The notes: generated by a model not told the origin, from the sequence alone. A stretch of DNA of 17,762 nucleotides from Gammaproteobacteria bacterium (GCA_023228645.1 JALOAT010000065.1:1-17762); one strand, 5' to 3'; positions 11,584-17,124 are shown, counted from the first letter of the stretch. Program-made: numbers and translations.

Positions 11584-11789
11584 ACTACCTCCTCGAATCT
11601 ATTTTCGTAATATCCCTTGACTTCCTCGACTTTTTCTAAGTCATCAATGAAATTTTTATCAAATTCATGAAGTCCAAAATCGCCTAATATGCTACATACA
11701 TAGCTATGTTCTTTGACTTCTACAACTTTGCCTTGTACAAAAAGCCCGTTTTCTGGATTACGGTATTTGAAATGTTCATTTATTTGCAT
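11580..11789 (-). CDS. Unrecognised 69-residue acidic protein
   Basis: A short protein with a probable small beta barrel ('FVQGKVVEVKEHSYVCSILG') and an acidic C terminus ('DLEKVEEVKGYYENRFEEVV'). It is coupled at both ends: its start overlaps the 130-aa gene by 14 bases, and its stop overlaps the DUF3310 ATG. No family is recognised. Confidence 0.6.
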   Translation of the reverse strand: MQINEHFKYRNPENGLFVQGKVVEVKEHSYVCSILGDFGLHEFDKNFIDDLEKVEEVKGYYENRFEEVV

Positions 11790-12168
11790 ATTTATCCTTC
11801 ATCGCATAAAATTTGTTTACTATCTCTTTGGTTTTCTTGTGTACCTCATCTCGTGAAAAGAGATAATCACGGTTTACTTCTAATGCTAGCATTTTCAAGC
11901 CTTTGAATTTGTTTATGGTTGGGTTTTTAATTATGAGATGAACAGCAAATACAATAGTCTCAATCTCCGGCTCTGTATTTGCTAACGGAATAAACTTCTT
12001 TGACATCTTGTTAATGAGTTTTTGAAAGCTTATATTTTTAGAATATTTGCTTAAAATGGTTTGCAGCATTTTGTGTATTTGTGCGATTGTTTTATTTTCT
12101 AGGTATGATTTATCGCTTTCTATGAAACTATATGCTAAAAGATACCCCTCTACCGATTGTAACTTCAT
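11776..12168 (-). CDS. Unrecognised 130-residue helical protein under a structured leader
   Basis: A basic, largely helical protein ('KSYLENKTIAQIHKMLQTIL', 'MSKKFIPLANTEPEIETIVF', 'RDEVHKKTKEIVNKFYAMKD'). No signal peptide, membrane segment or known motif is seen. The AAGGAG (12173-12178) is 6 bases before the ATG. That site lies in one arm of a possible alternative pairing in the hairpin leader at 12176-12243, so its translation may be controlled. It is the first gene after a promoter-like box at 12251-12259. Confidence 0.62.
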   Translation of the reverse strand: MKLQSVEGYLLAYSFIESDKSYLENKTIAQIHKMLQTILSKYSKNISFQKLINKMSKKFIPLANTEPEIETIVFAVHLIIKNPTINKFKGLKMLALEVNRDYLFSRDEVHKKTKEIVNKFYAMKDKYANK

Positions 12169-12175
12169 TTGAGCT

Positions 12176-12243
12176 CCTTACACTCTAAATTTGAGAGAGA
12201 CGATAGGAGCGTAAGGATTGTCTATCGCCTCTATCAAATCTAA
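12176..12243 (-). promoter_or_regulatory. Long hairpin leader with an alternative pairing over the ribosome binding site
   Basis: On the minus strand 12243-12222 pairs with 12206-12185 as a 22-position stem (one mismatch, three G-T pairs) around a 15-base loop. The stem begins about 8 bases after the TATAAT at 12251-12256, so near +1 of the transcript. The loop segment CCTTACGCTC (12216-12207) is complementary, with one G-T pair, to GAGTGTAAGG (12185-12176), which contains most of the AAGGAG of the next gene. The full stem and the second pairing cannot both form without melting the lower stem, so this looks like a switch. The layout matches the leaders at 16133-16220 and 16489-16574, though the sequence does not. 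Confidence 0.6.
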
Positions 12244-12250
12244 CTCTGTC

Positions 12251-12259
12251 ATTATACCA
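12251..12259 (-). promoter_or_regulatory. Extended -10 promoter before the 12.2 kb leader
   Basis: The minus strand reads TTTGTGGTATAATG, with TATAAT at 12251-12256 and TG at 12258-12259. TTCACT, 17 bases upstream, matches four of six -35 positions. It follows the stop of the 50-aa gene (12267) directly and would start transcription at the foot of the long hairpin. Confidence 0.58.
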
Positions 12260-12266
12260 CAAATCA

Positions 12267-12419
12267 CTAAAAAAGTGAAGCATTTTTTGCATTTTTCAAT
12301 TCATTTTTTAACTTTTCGTTTTCTTTGATTAGCCTAGAAACAAAGTTTCTGATATCTTGATACTCTTTGCCATCTTTGTATTTAAAGAGCTTTTGTGCCT
12401 CTTTGATTTTTTCTATCAT
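12267..12419 (-). CDS. Small 50-residue helical protein
   Basis: From the ATG at 12419-12417 the frame reads MIEKIKEAQKLFKYKDGKEY, then 'QDIRNFVSRLIKENEKLKNELKNAKNASLF', and stops at TAG. The second half is a short coiled coil. Its ATG overlaps the stop of the 49-aa gene upstream (ATGA), so the three tiny genes from 12732 to 12267 form a coupled set. No function is recognised. Confidence 0.6.
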   Translation of the reverse strand: MIEKIKEAQKLFKYKDGKEYQDIRNFVSRLIKENEKLKNELKNAKNASLF

Positions 12420-12565
12420 AGCAATTCCTCAATCTCTTCTAGTAGCCTATGCAAATCATCTTTATTGATTTTATCTCGTTGCAGGTGTGTTTTTGCAATT
12501 GAGATTTTTAACCGTAAAGCTTCAATGTCTTTTTTGATTGTTTTTATTTTTTGTGATAGGCTCAT
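12416..12565 (-). CDS. Small 49-residue coiled-coil protein
   Basis: The frame from the ATG at 12565-12563 reads MSLSQKIKTIKKDIEALRLK and continues to 'RLLEEIEELL' with stop at 12418-12416. It is nearly all helix with heptad spacing of Leu and Ile. Both ends are coupled to neighbours by ATGA overlaps. It could pair with the 50-aa or 56-aa neighbour, but this is inference. Confidence 0.6.
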   Translation of the reverse strand: MSLSQKIKTIKKDIEALRLKISIAKTHLQRDKINKDDLHRLLEEIEELL

Positions 12566-12732
12566 AATATCGCCCCAACTTTCATAATCACTTCATTTGT
12601 ATTTATCTTCTTATTTCCGCTAAACATCGCAGCTATTTGTCTAGGAGTAAATCCAAACTCTTTTCCAATTTCTTTTTTATTCATCGTTTTTGGATATTTG
12701 CTTTTGAGTAATTTTATAGTATTGTCTGTCAT
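12562..12732 (-). CDS. Small 56-residue helix-turn-helix protein
   Basis: The frame from the ATG at 12732-12730 reads MTDNTIKLLKSKYPKTMNKK, then 'EIGKEFGFTPRQIAAMFSGN' and 'KKINTNEVIMKVGAIL'. Residues ~18-38 have the shape of a helix-turn-helix ('KKEIGKEFGFTPRQIAAMF'), so a small DNA-binding regulator is likely. The upstream GGATAAAA is a fair ribosome binding site. The stop overlaps the next start as ATGA. Confidence 0.65.
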   Translation of the reverse strand: MTDNTIKLLKSKYPKTMNKKEIGKEFGFTPRQIAAMFSGNKKINTNEVIMKVGAIL

Positions 12733-12747
12733 TTTTATCCTTTTATT

Positions 12748-13365
12748 TTATTTATTAGATTCATAAAATGCTTTGGCAAACCCTTGGCTGCACATTGAAC
12801 GTAAACTCATATCGTCATTTATCAAATCCTTAGCCCATTCAAATTCAGGTATTATTTCTTTTGCCGATTTGTGCATAATAGCCAGTGATGGTTTTGATCT
12901 TGTGGGTCGGATATATAGCTTTTCATTTTTTGGTACATAATCCCATTTTGTATAAATTGGTTTAGGCATTACGAAATTGCCCCAAAGTGCGGTTTGTTTA
13001 GTCCACGGTGATCCATACTGCCAAGGCTGATATGTTACAACAGGTTTCCCGATAACTTCTTTTAGTCTGCCTTTTGCGGGATTTTCCATTATCCACCATG
13101 CTGGGTTACACTCTTTGATGATTCGTAAACAGTGGTCTACTAAAAACATACCTTTTTCTAAATCTCCACAATGGTCGAAACCTTTAGCAGTTGAGAACTC
13201 AGTACAAACCGGATTAGCGATTATGCCATGAACATTTTTAGGAGGATGATAATTTTCAACTCCTATTTTTTCGCCTATCATAATAACATCGTAGTCATTA
13301 TCTAGCTGGTAGAAACGGCTATCGCTACCTATGTCTGCACATAAATGTAAAATTATCTTTTTCAT
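12748..13365 (-). CDS. DNA cytosine-methyltransferase-like phage protein
   Basis: A 205-residue protein. 'LHLCADIGSDSRFY' (7-19) is in the place of the AdoMet-binding motif I, 'NPVCTEFS' (51-58) carries the Pro-Cys motif IV with Cys54, and 'WWIMENP' (90-96) is the ENV-like motif VI. The C-terminal half ('PWQYGSPWTKQTALWG', 'FEWAKDLINDDMSLRSMCSQGFAKAF') is conserved in a compact phage family. At 205 residues it is far shorter than normal C5 methyltransferases (over 300) and lacks a clear target-recognition domain, so its substrate is open. GAGGTG is 5 bases before the ATG. Confidence 0.75.
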   Translation of the reverse strand: MKKIILHLCADIGSDSRFYQLDNDYDVIMIGEKIGVENYHPPKNVHGIIANPVCTEFSTAKGFDHCGDLEKGMFLVDHCLRIIKECNPAWWIMENPAKGRLKEVIGKPVVTYQPWQYGSPWTKQTALWGNFVMPKPIYTKWDYVPKNEKLYIRPTRSKPSLAIMHKSAKEIIPEFEWAKDLINDDMSLRSMCSQGFAKAFYESNK

Positions 13366-13955
13366 ATCGCACCTCGCAAACTATCGCCCACAAGTGAAAC
13401 TCTGATTATCTTATTATCTCTCATCCTATCAATAGCGCGATCGCCTATGAAATGCTTAAACTCATCTGTCGTCAAGTTGGTTACAAATATAGTCGGTAAC
13501 ATTTCGTTATACCGATAGCTTATCAACTCCTCAATTTGTTTCTTTTGCCAATCTTGTAAATTATCCTTGCCAAGTTCATCTATGACTAAAAATGCAACCT
13601 CCTTAAAAGCGTCATACTTCACAAACTCTTTGCGTGAGTACAATTCCAAAAGTTCGAACTCCGTCACATACCGGCAATAAACCTCTGTTTCAATCAGCGT
13701 GTTGAGTAGCCCACAAAGAACATGAGTTTTGCCAGTTCCTATCTTGCCAAAAATTAGCATATCGTGGACTTCGGATATTTTTCTGCCAGAGATGTTTGCT
13801 CTAATCTTTTTTATTAGCTCCTCTTGCTCTTTTGTCCTAGCTTCAAATTTAGCGTCTTTATACCGCTTGGGTATGTTAGCGTATGCTTTGATGTGTTCGA
13901 TTGAATTTTGAGCCGTTTCTGTCTTCGCGGTTGGGGTTTCTATTGCTTCCATCAA
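13362..13955 (-). CDS. DnaC/IstB-like helicase loader ATPase
   Basis: A 197-residue AAA+ ATPase. Walker A is 'GKIGTGKT' (70-77), Walker B 'FLVIDE' (122-127), sensor 1 'TIFVTN' (155-160), an arginine-rich 'GDRAIDRMRD' (171-180) in the place of the arginine finger, and 'DSLRG' near the end. N-terminal 'NIPKRYKDAKFEA' is the usual DnaC linker. It would load the host replicative helicase at the phage origin. It overlaps the adenine methyltransferase stop by 4 bases and the following gene by 4 bases. The start is a double ATG (either is possible). Confidence 0.85.
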   Translation of the reverse strand: MMEAIETPTAKTETAQNSIEHIKAYANIPKRYKDAKFEARTKEQEELIKKIRANISGRKISEVHDMLIFGKIGTGKTHVLCGLLNTLIETEVYCRYVTEFELLELYSRKEFVKYDAFKEVAFLVIDELGKDNLQDWQKKQIEELISYRYNEMLPTIFVTNLTTDEFKHFIGDRAIDRMRDNKIIRVSLVGDSLRGAI

Positions 13956-14641
13956 AACAAACTCCCTTGCACGGCTTCTAGTCGTTTGTTTGCTATGGCT
14001 ACATAGTCAGCTTCAATCTCAAATCCTATAAAGTTTCTTCTTGTTTGTTTGGCCCCAAGCAGTGTGCTACCACTACCAGCAAAAGTGTCCAAGACTAAAT
14101 CATTTTCATTGCTTGATTTTCTAATAAAATACTCCATTAAATCTACTGGCTTTTCCGTTGGATGTAGATTGTTTTGTGTTCTGTTGGCTTTTATGATATT
14201 TGCATCTCGTCCCCCACACAGTTTTTTATTACCATTACTGCAGAATAAAACCATCTCATATTTAGGTGCATAATCTCCGAATAAGTCCCCCATGCCAGTA
14301 TTATTCTTTTCCCAAATAAGTATATTTTTAACATTCCTATATTTTTGTATTTCACTTTTAAAGAAATCTACCTTGTGATGACTGCAGAAAATATATAGAT
14401 GACTATCTTCTTTACATACCCTATCTATTTCTTTAGCCCAATCTAAAAACCAATTTGTATCTTTATCGTTTTCTATTTTTTTGTGTTTTATTTGTCTGTG
14501 GTTAGATTGAAAATCCATCCCATAGGGAATATCTGTTAATAATAAATCAATACTCTTGTCTTGTATTGTTTTTAATCCAAGCATACAATCAATGTGATGC
14601 ACCTTGTTCATTTTATCTTGCATTTGTTCGTTAGTCCACAT
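13952..14641 (-). CDS. Orphan N6-adenine DNA methyltransferase (beta class)
   Basis: A 229-residue protein. The catalytic motif IV is 'DIPY' (37-40), a DPPY variant, and it precedes motif I 'FAGSGS' (187-192), the order of beta-class amino-methyltransferases. 'HPTEKPVDLMEYFIR' (160-174) is motif X. It would methylate adenine, perhaps to guard phage DNA from host restriction. No restriction nuclease is next to it. The ATG overlaps the replication gene stop as TAATG, and AAGGA is about 8 bases upstream. Confidence 0.87.
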   Translation of the reverse strand: MWTNEQMQDKMNKVHHIDCMLGLKTIQDKSIDLLLTDIPYGMDFQSNHRQIKHKKIENDKDTNWFLDWAKEIDRVCKEDSHLYIFCSHHKVDFFKSEIQKYRNVKNILIWEKNNTGMGDLFGDYAPKYEMVLFCSNGNKKLCGGRDANIIKANRTQNNLHPTEKPVDLMEYFIRKSSNENDLVLDTFAGSGSTLLGAKQTRRNFIGFEIEADYVAIANKRLEAVQGSLF

Positions 14642-15369
14642 TAAAAATCCTTCTCACTATAATCTTTACCGCTTAAATCAAAACTGCTCTTAGCTTCTAT
14701 CTCGTTCAGGTATGAATCAAACTTCGTGCCAAATAAAGTTTCGGGGCGGATAAAAGCACTCATCTTGGTATCTTTACTCCATTGCTTGATTTTTTTATCT
14801 ATGACTGTTTTAAAATCATCTACCGAATAGCCTTCGTTTAGTCTAGCTTGGATATGTTTTTTTGAATTGGTAGCGTTTGATTTAAAATTCTTGTTTGATT
14901 TTTCGTTTAGATAAGAAACTATCTCGACTATATATCTCTTCTCTTCTTCTCTAGTCTCTTCTCTTCTCTTCTCTTCTTGCATGACTTTATCATGACTTAT
15001 CATGACTCCATCATGATTTTGTCTAATTTGGCTAATTAAAGCTCTCATTTTGGGATTAGATGTCATGCTTTGGTCTAGTCTTTTTGCTAGTGCATAACAC
15101 GCTAATTTTTCATTTGATACACTAAATAACCCAAGTTTTATCATGTGCTTCATCATGTCTGTAGTCTCTTGTACCGTAAGATTTAGATTTCGTGCAATTA
15201 TTCTAGCGTCATGCTCTAATTCAAATGTGATATTGTTTTCTGATACACCTTGTGCGATAAGCTCTACACAGTACCAATACAAGCCATACCCAGCAGCACC
15301 ATAGTCTAGCATCAGCGTTTGTAGTTTCGCATCAACAGATGCGTTTGTGTCATGTTTAAACCAAGTCAT
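14641..15369 (-). CDS. Phage replication initiator (Lin1244-like N domain, Phg_2220-type C domain)
   Basis: A 242-residue protein. The N-terminal ~110 residues ('WFKHDTNASVDAKLQTLMLD', 'YGLYWYCVELIAQG', 'DMMKHMIKLGLF') form the DUF4373/Lin1244 winged-helix unit. A charged linker (about 128-146, 'MQEEKRREETREEEKR') leads to residues ~146-222, which match the conserved C-terminal domain of phage replication proteins ('VSYLNEKSNKNF', 'HIQARLNEGYSVDDFKTVID', 'PETLFGTKFDSYLNE'). It would bind the origin and recruit the DnaC-like loader encoded two genes on. The DNA for the linker contains phased repeats that may be that origin. The ATG overlaps the antirepressor stop as ATGA. Confidence 0.8.
   Translation of the reverse strand: MTWFKHDTNASVDAKLQTLMLDYGAAGYGLYWYCVELIAQGVSENNITFELEHDARIIARNLNLTVQETTDMMKHMIKLGLFSVSNEKLACYALAKRLDQSMTSNPKMRALISQIRQNHDGVMISHDKVMQEEKRREETREEEKRYIVEIVSYLNEKSNKNFKSNATNSKKHIQARLNEGYSVDDFKTVIDKKIKQWSKDTKMSAFIRPETLFGTKFDSYLNEIEAKSSFDLSGKDYSEKDF
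14934..15022. repeat. Candidate replication origin: phased TCATGA repeats next to a pyrimidine tract
   Basis: Four copies of [T/G]CATGA[C/T] start at about 14980, 14990, 15000 and 15011, that is, one per helical turn. Beside them lies a 44-base tract on the plus strand (14935-14978) that is all C and T except for one AG. Both sit within the linker part of the replication initiator gene, as the lambda origin does within gene O. They could also be only the coding of 'HDGVMISHDKVMQEEKRREE'. Function is inferred. Confidence 0.4.
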
Positions 15370-16091
15370 CTTATAACGCCTTCCAAAAGCTTATTGATAT
15401 AATTCACTCCCTTTTGATAGATAAGCGTTTTTAAGCCTATATGCGTGCTGCCATCGGGCTTTGTGTATTTGGTTTCTATTACTCTAAAATGACCGCTATC
15501 TACATATTTTTGGTATGGGATATTGTTTGACATTAAGACACCATTTTCTCTTAAAAATTCAAATAATTTATTGCGTCCTATTTTCTTATTTAAAACTTTG
15601 GCTACACTTCCCATATCTATTGTATCTTTTGATCCCGTTACGGCGTCATAAAACTCTACTTTGGGGGCTTGTATCGCTATAATTTCTTTTTGCTGTTCTA
15701 TCTGTTCAGCTTGTTGCGATGCCAACAAAAGAGCTTGTGAGAGTGTTTGTGGTATTTGAAATTGAGGTTGTATATTATAAGAGCCGGTTTTTCTTATCTG
15801 TGGTAAAACTTCACCAGTTACCCAATCTTGAAATATTTCAGCCTCATCTTTACGACTTTGAAATATAACTTTATATAAATTTTGTTCATTTATAAAAGTT
15901 GCTATTTGATCTCTACCTAAAGAGTCTATGACCTTACTAGTAGTAACCCCATCTTCTTTTAATCTATCCTTGACTCTTGATGTTTGTAAATTTAAAGCAT
16001 TACATATATCAGCCAAAACAAAATAAGGCTCATTATTTATAAGCCCACCTCTGATTTTAAAATCTTGTTTTGCAAAAATTTCAAATTGCAT
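15366..16091 (-). CDS. Phage antirepressor (BRO-N plus KilAC/ANT domain)
   Basis: A 241-residue protein. Residues ~1-100 form a BRO-N domain ('PYFVLADICNALNLQTSRVK', 'INEQNLYKVIFQSRKDEAEI', 'FQDWVTGEVLPQIRKTGSY'). A Gln-rich linker (about 105-140) follows, then a KilAC/ANT domain at ~145-238 ('FYDAVTGSKDTIDMGSVAKV', 'LFEFLRENGVLM', 'VDSGHFRVIETKY'). Such proteins act on repressors or regulate early genes in temperate phages. The messenger begins with the structured leader at 16133-16220, and a weak AGGT lies before the ATG. The leader suggests post-transcriptional control. Confidence 0.85.
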   Translation of the reverse strand: MQFEIFAKQDFKIRGGLINNEPYFVLADICNALNLQTSRVKDRLKEDGVTTSKVIDSLGRDQIATFINEQNLYKVIFQSRKDEAEIFQDWVTGEVLPQIRKTGSYNIQPQFQIPQTLSQALLLASQQAEQIEQQKEIIAIQAPKVEFYDAVTGSKDTIDMGSVAKVLNKKIGRNKLFEFLRENGVLMSNNIPYQKYVDSGHFRVIETKYTKPDGSTHIGLKTLIYQKGVNYINKLLEGVIR

Positions 16092-16132
16092 ATTTTACCT
16101 AGACTTGAAAATTTAAGGGGAGTTATCGGAGT

Positions 16133-16220
16133 GTCCAGCTTCGATATCTCTACAAGCCCTTAATGAGTGAGAGGATATCAGGTGCTGGACGACCTTTGGC
16201 TCTCTCACTGATTAAAAGCT
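16133..16220 (-). ncRNA. Structured 5' leader, copy A (hairpin with downstream loop pairing)
   Basis: On the minus strand 16220-16202 pairs with 16173-16155 (19 positions, one C-C mismatch, two G-T pairs). In the 28-base loop, GTCCAGC (16190-16184), ACCT and GATATC (16179-16174) face the downstream GATATC (16148-16143), GAA and GCTGGAC (16139-16133): 13 further pairs with an ACCT/GAA internal loop. The hairpin starts 7 bases after the TATAAT at 16227-16232, so at +1. Copy B at 16489-16574 keeps both helices with changed bases. The lower part of the first helix probably opens if the second forms, as only 6 bases join them. It precedes the antirepressor gene. Confidence 0.78.
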
Positions 16221-16226
16221 TTACAT

Positions 16227-16235
16227 ATTATACCA
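16227..16235 (-). promoter_or_regulatory. Extended -10 promoter of the antirepressor operon
   Basis: The minus strand reads TTTTTTTGGTATAATATG, with TATAAT at 16227-16232 and TG at 16234-16235 after a run of seven T. This is the Campylobacterota sigma-70 form (T-rich block, TG, TATAAT, no -35). It lies just past the stop of the 66-aa gene and puts +1 at the foot of the leader hairpin. Confidence 0.65.
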
Positions 16236-16242
16236 AAAAAAC

Positions 16243-16443
16243 TTAATTATGTGGTATTTTTCTATTTTGTAAAGCAGTAAGCAAGTAGTCTGCTAGTGCA
16301 AATTGATCTTGTATTTCTTCACGATATCTTTCTTCTTGATTATCATATTTGCTCACATTAGAGAAAAAAAATAAAAATCCTGTTTTATCCCTTATCCCAT
16401 ATGGCTTGTTTTGTTTGTATATAATTTGCAATTTTTCGTGCAT
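16243..16443 (-). CDS. Unrecognised 66-residue protein under leader copy B
   Basis: The frame from the ATG at 16443-16441 reads MHEKLQIIYKQNKPYGIRDK and continues 'TGFLFFFSNVSKYDNQEERY' and 'REEIQDQFALADYLLTALQN'. 'YGIRDKTGFLFFFSNVSKY' looks like a short beta hairpin and the C terminus like a helix; the pattern is of small phage early proteins of unknown role. It stands alone between two copies of the structured leader. The ribosome binding site is weak (GGAAAG about 7 bases upstream). Confidence 0.62.
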   Translation of the reverse strand: MHEKLQIIYKQNKPYGIRDKTGFLFFFSNVSKYDNQEERYREEIQDQFALADYLLTALQNRKIPHN

Positions 16444-16488
16444 TTTGTGCTTTCCGACAATAATATTTTCAGGGGAGGCAAAAGAAGT

Positions 16489-16574
16489 GTCGAGTTTCCT
16501 TGTCTCAATAAACCCTTAATGAGTGAGAGGACAAGAGGTACTCGACGAACCCTACTCTCACTTATTAAAAGCTT
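16489..16574 (-). ncRNA. Structured 5' leader, copy B (covarying with copy A)
   Basis: On the minus strand 16574-16555 pairs with 16529-16510 (20 positions, one mismatch, three G-T pairs), nearly identical in sequence to copy A. The second helix uses GTCGAGT (16546-16540), ACCT and CTTGTC (16535-16530) with GACAAG (16504-16499), GAA and ACTCGAC (16495-16489). Five of its 13 pairs differ from copy A by changes in both partners, while ACCT and GAA are kept. The hairpin begins 8 bases past the TATAAT at 16582-16587. Downstream CACTTC and CTCCCCT are also shared with copy A. It precedes the 66-aa gene. Confidence 0.78.
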
Positions 16575-16581
16575 ATTCATA

Positions 16582-16590
16582 ATTATATCA
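16582..16590 (-). promoter_or_regulatory. Extended -10 promoter for leader copy B
   Basis: The minus strand reads TTTATGATATAATTATG, with TATAAT at 16582-16587 and TG at 16589-16590. No -35 match is present. The predicted +1 coincides with the foot of the leader hairpin, as in copy A, which supports both promoter calls. Confidence 0.58.
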
Positions 16591-16595
16591 TAAAC

Positions 16596-16742
16596 CGACT
16601 AGCACAAAGCTAATCGTAAAACCAGACCATTTTTTAAGATGGTTTATCGCTTGTATAGCCATTCGATGTTGCTATTGCTTTAACCCTGCAATACGGACGA
16701 AAAAATTAGTGAGACTTTTTCATTGCTTGTACTACTAAATAC
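16596..16742 (-). ncRNA. Candidate small structured RNA from a consensus promoter
   Basis: A transcript begun near 16742 would run through three hairpins: TATTGC (16673-16678) with GCAATA (16688-16693), AAACCA (16619-16624) with TGGTTT (16640-16645), and an 8-bp stem with one G-T pair, 16616-16609 with 16603-16596. The only frame here is 24 codons (16662-16588) with no ribosome binding site, so I read the stretch as non-coding. It may be a small RNA, or simply a leader that continues into leader copy B. No clean terminator T run follows the last hairpin. Confidence 0.38.
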
Positions 16743-16748
16743 AATGGT

Positions 16749-16777
16749 ATTATAGCAAATTGGTTAGTTTTTGTCAA
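16749..16777 (-). promoter_or_regulatory. Full consensus sigma-70 promoter
   Basis: On the minus strand TTGACA (16777-16772), a 17-base spacer and TATAAT (16754-16749) match consensus at every position, and the -10 is also extended (TGCTATAAT). It is the strongest promoter in the window. It lies between the stop of the 52-aa gene (16789) and the structured stretch to the left, and would start RNA near 16742, directed into the early genes. Confidence 0.85.
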
Positions 16778-16788
16778 GGGTTTCTCCT

Positions 16789-16947
16789 CTAACCCCTTGT
16801 TATGTTATGTTCTGACTGATCTATAGCGTTCATTGTGCTACTACAGCTTTTAACTGAGATAATAACGACTGTTATCGTGAATACCATGACTACGATTCCA
16901 AGTGATTTAAAAACCACATCTAGTAACTTTGTTAGATTGTTAAACAT
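16789..16947 (-). CDS. Small membrane protein of 52 residues
   Basis: The ATG at 16947-16945 follows the stop of the upstream gene with no gap, and GGAG (16955-16960 region, 'AAAGGAGATG') lies upstream. The frame reads MFNNLTKLLDVVFKSLGIVV, then 'MVFTITVVIISVKSCSSTMN' and 'AIDQSEHNITRG'. Residues ~16-32 form one membrane helix with a Cys just after it. A holin, a superinfection-exclusion peptide or a small inner-membrane regulator are all possible; no family is recognised. Confidence 0.6.
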   Translation of the reverse strand: MFNNLTKLLDVVFKSLGIVVMVFTITVVIISVKSCSSTMNAIDQSEHNITRG

Positions 16948-17124
16948 TTATTTCATCTCCTTTGCTTGTTCGCCCAACTCAATGAGCATTTGGTTTTGTA
17001 ACGCACGATATATTCTATGGCGTTTGTTTGTAGGTCTAGCCCAAGATTGCGCCGTTTGTATTGTAATGCCGCCAAAATGGAGGGCTATATCTTTGGCGGT
17101 AAATCTAAAATTTTCTTTTTTCAT
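16948..17124 (-). CDS. Small 58-residue helix-turn-helix protein
   Basis: The frame from the ATG at 17124-17122 reads MKKENFRFTAKDIALHFGGI, then 'TIQTAQSWARPTNKRHRIYR' and 'ALQNQMLIELGEQAKEMK'. 'TAKDIALHFGGITIQTAQSWAR' has the form of a Cro/CopG-like or MerR-like helix-turn-helix, so a small DNA-binding protein is likely. GGAG (17130-17133) is 5 bases before the ATG. The start overlaps the pentapeptide gene stop as ATGA, so it is translated with it. Confidence 0.65.
   Translation of the reverse strand: MKKENFRFTAKDIALHFGGITIQTAQSWARPTNKRHRIYRALQNQMLIELGEQAKEMK

Noticed and set aside
12178..12252. A 24-codon frame MTELDLIEAIDNPYAPIVSL inside the 12.2 kb leader
   Set aside because: Its ATG overlaps the -10 box and has no ribosome binding site. 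The bases are explained by the long hairpin. A leader peptide is possible but not supported.
16588..16662. A 24-codon frame (MAIQAINHLKKWSGFTISFV...) after the consensus promoter
   Set aside because: It has no Shine-Dalgarno, and the hairpins in the stretch point to non-coding RNA. A tiny toxic peptide cannot be excluded.
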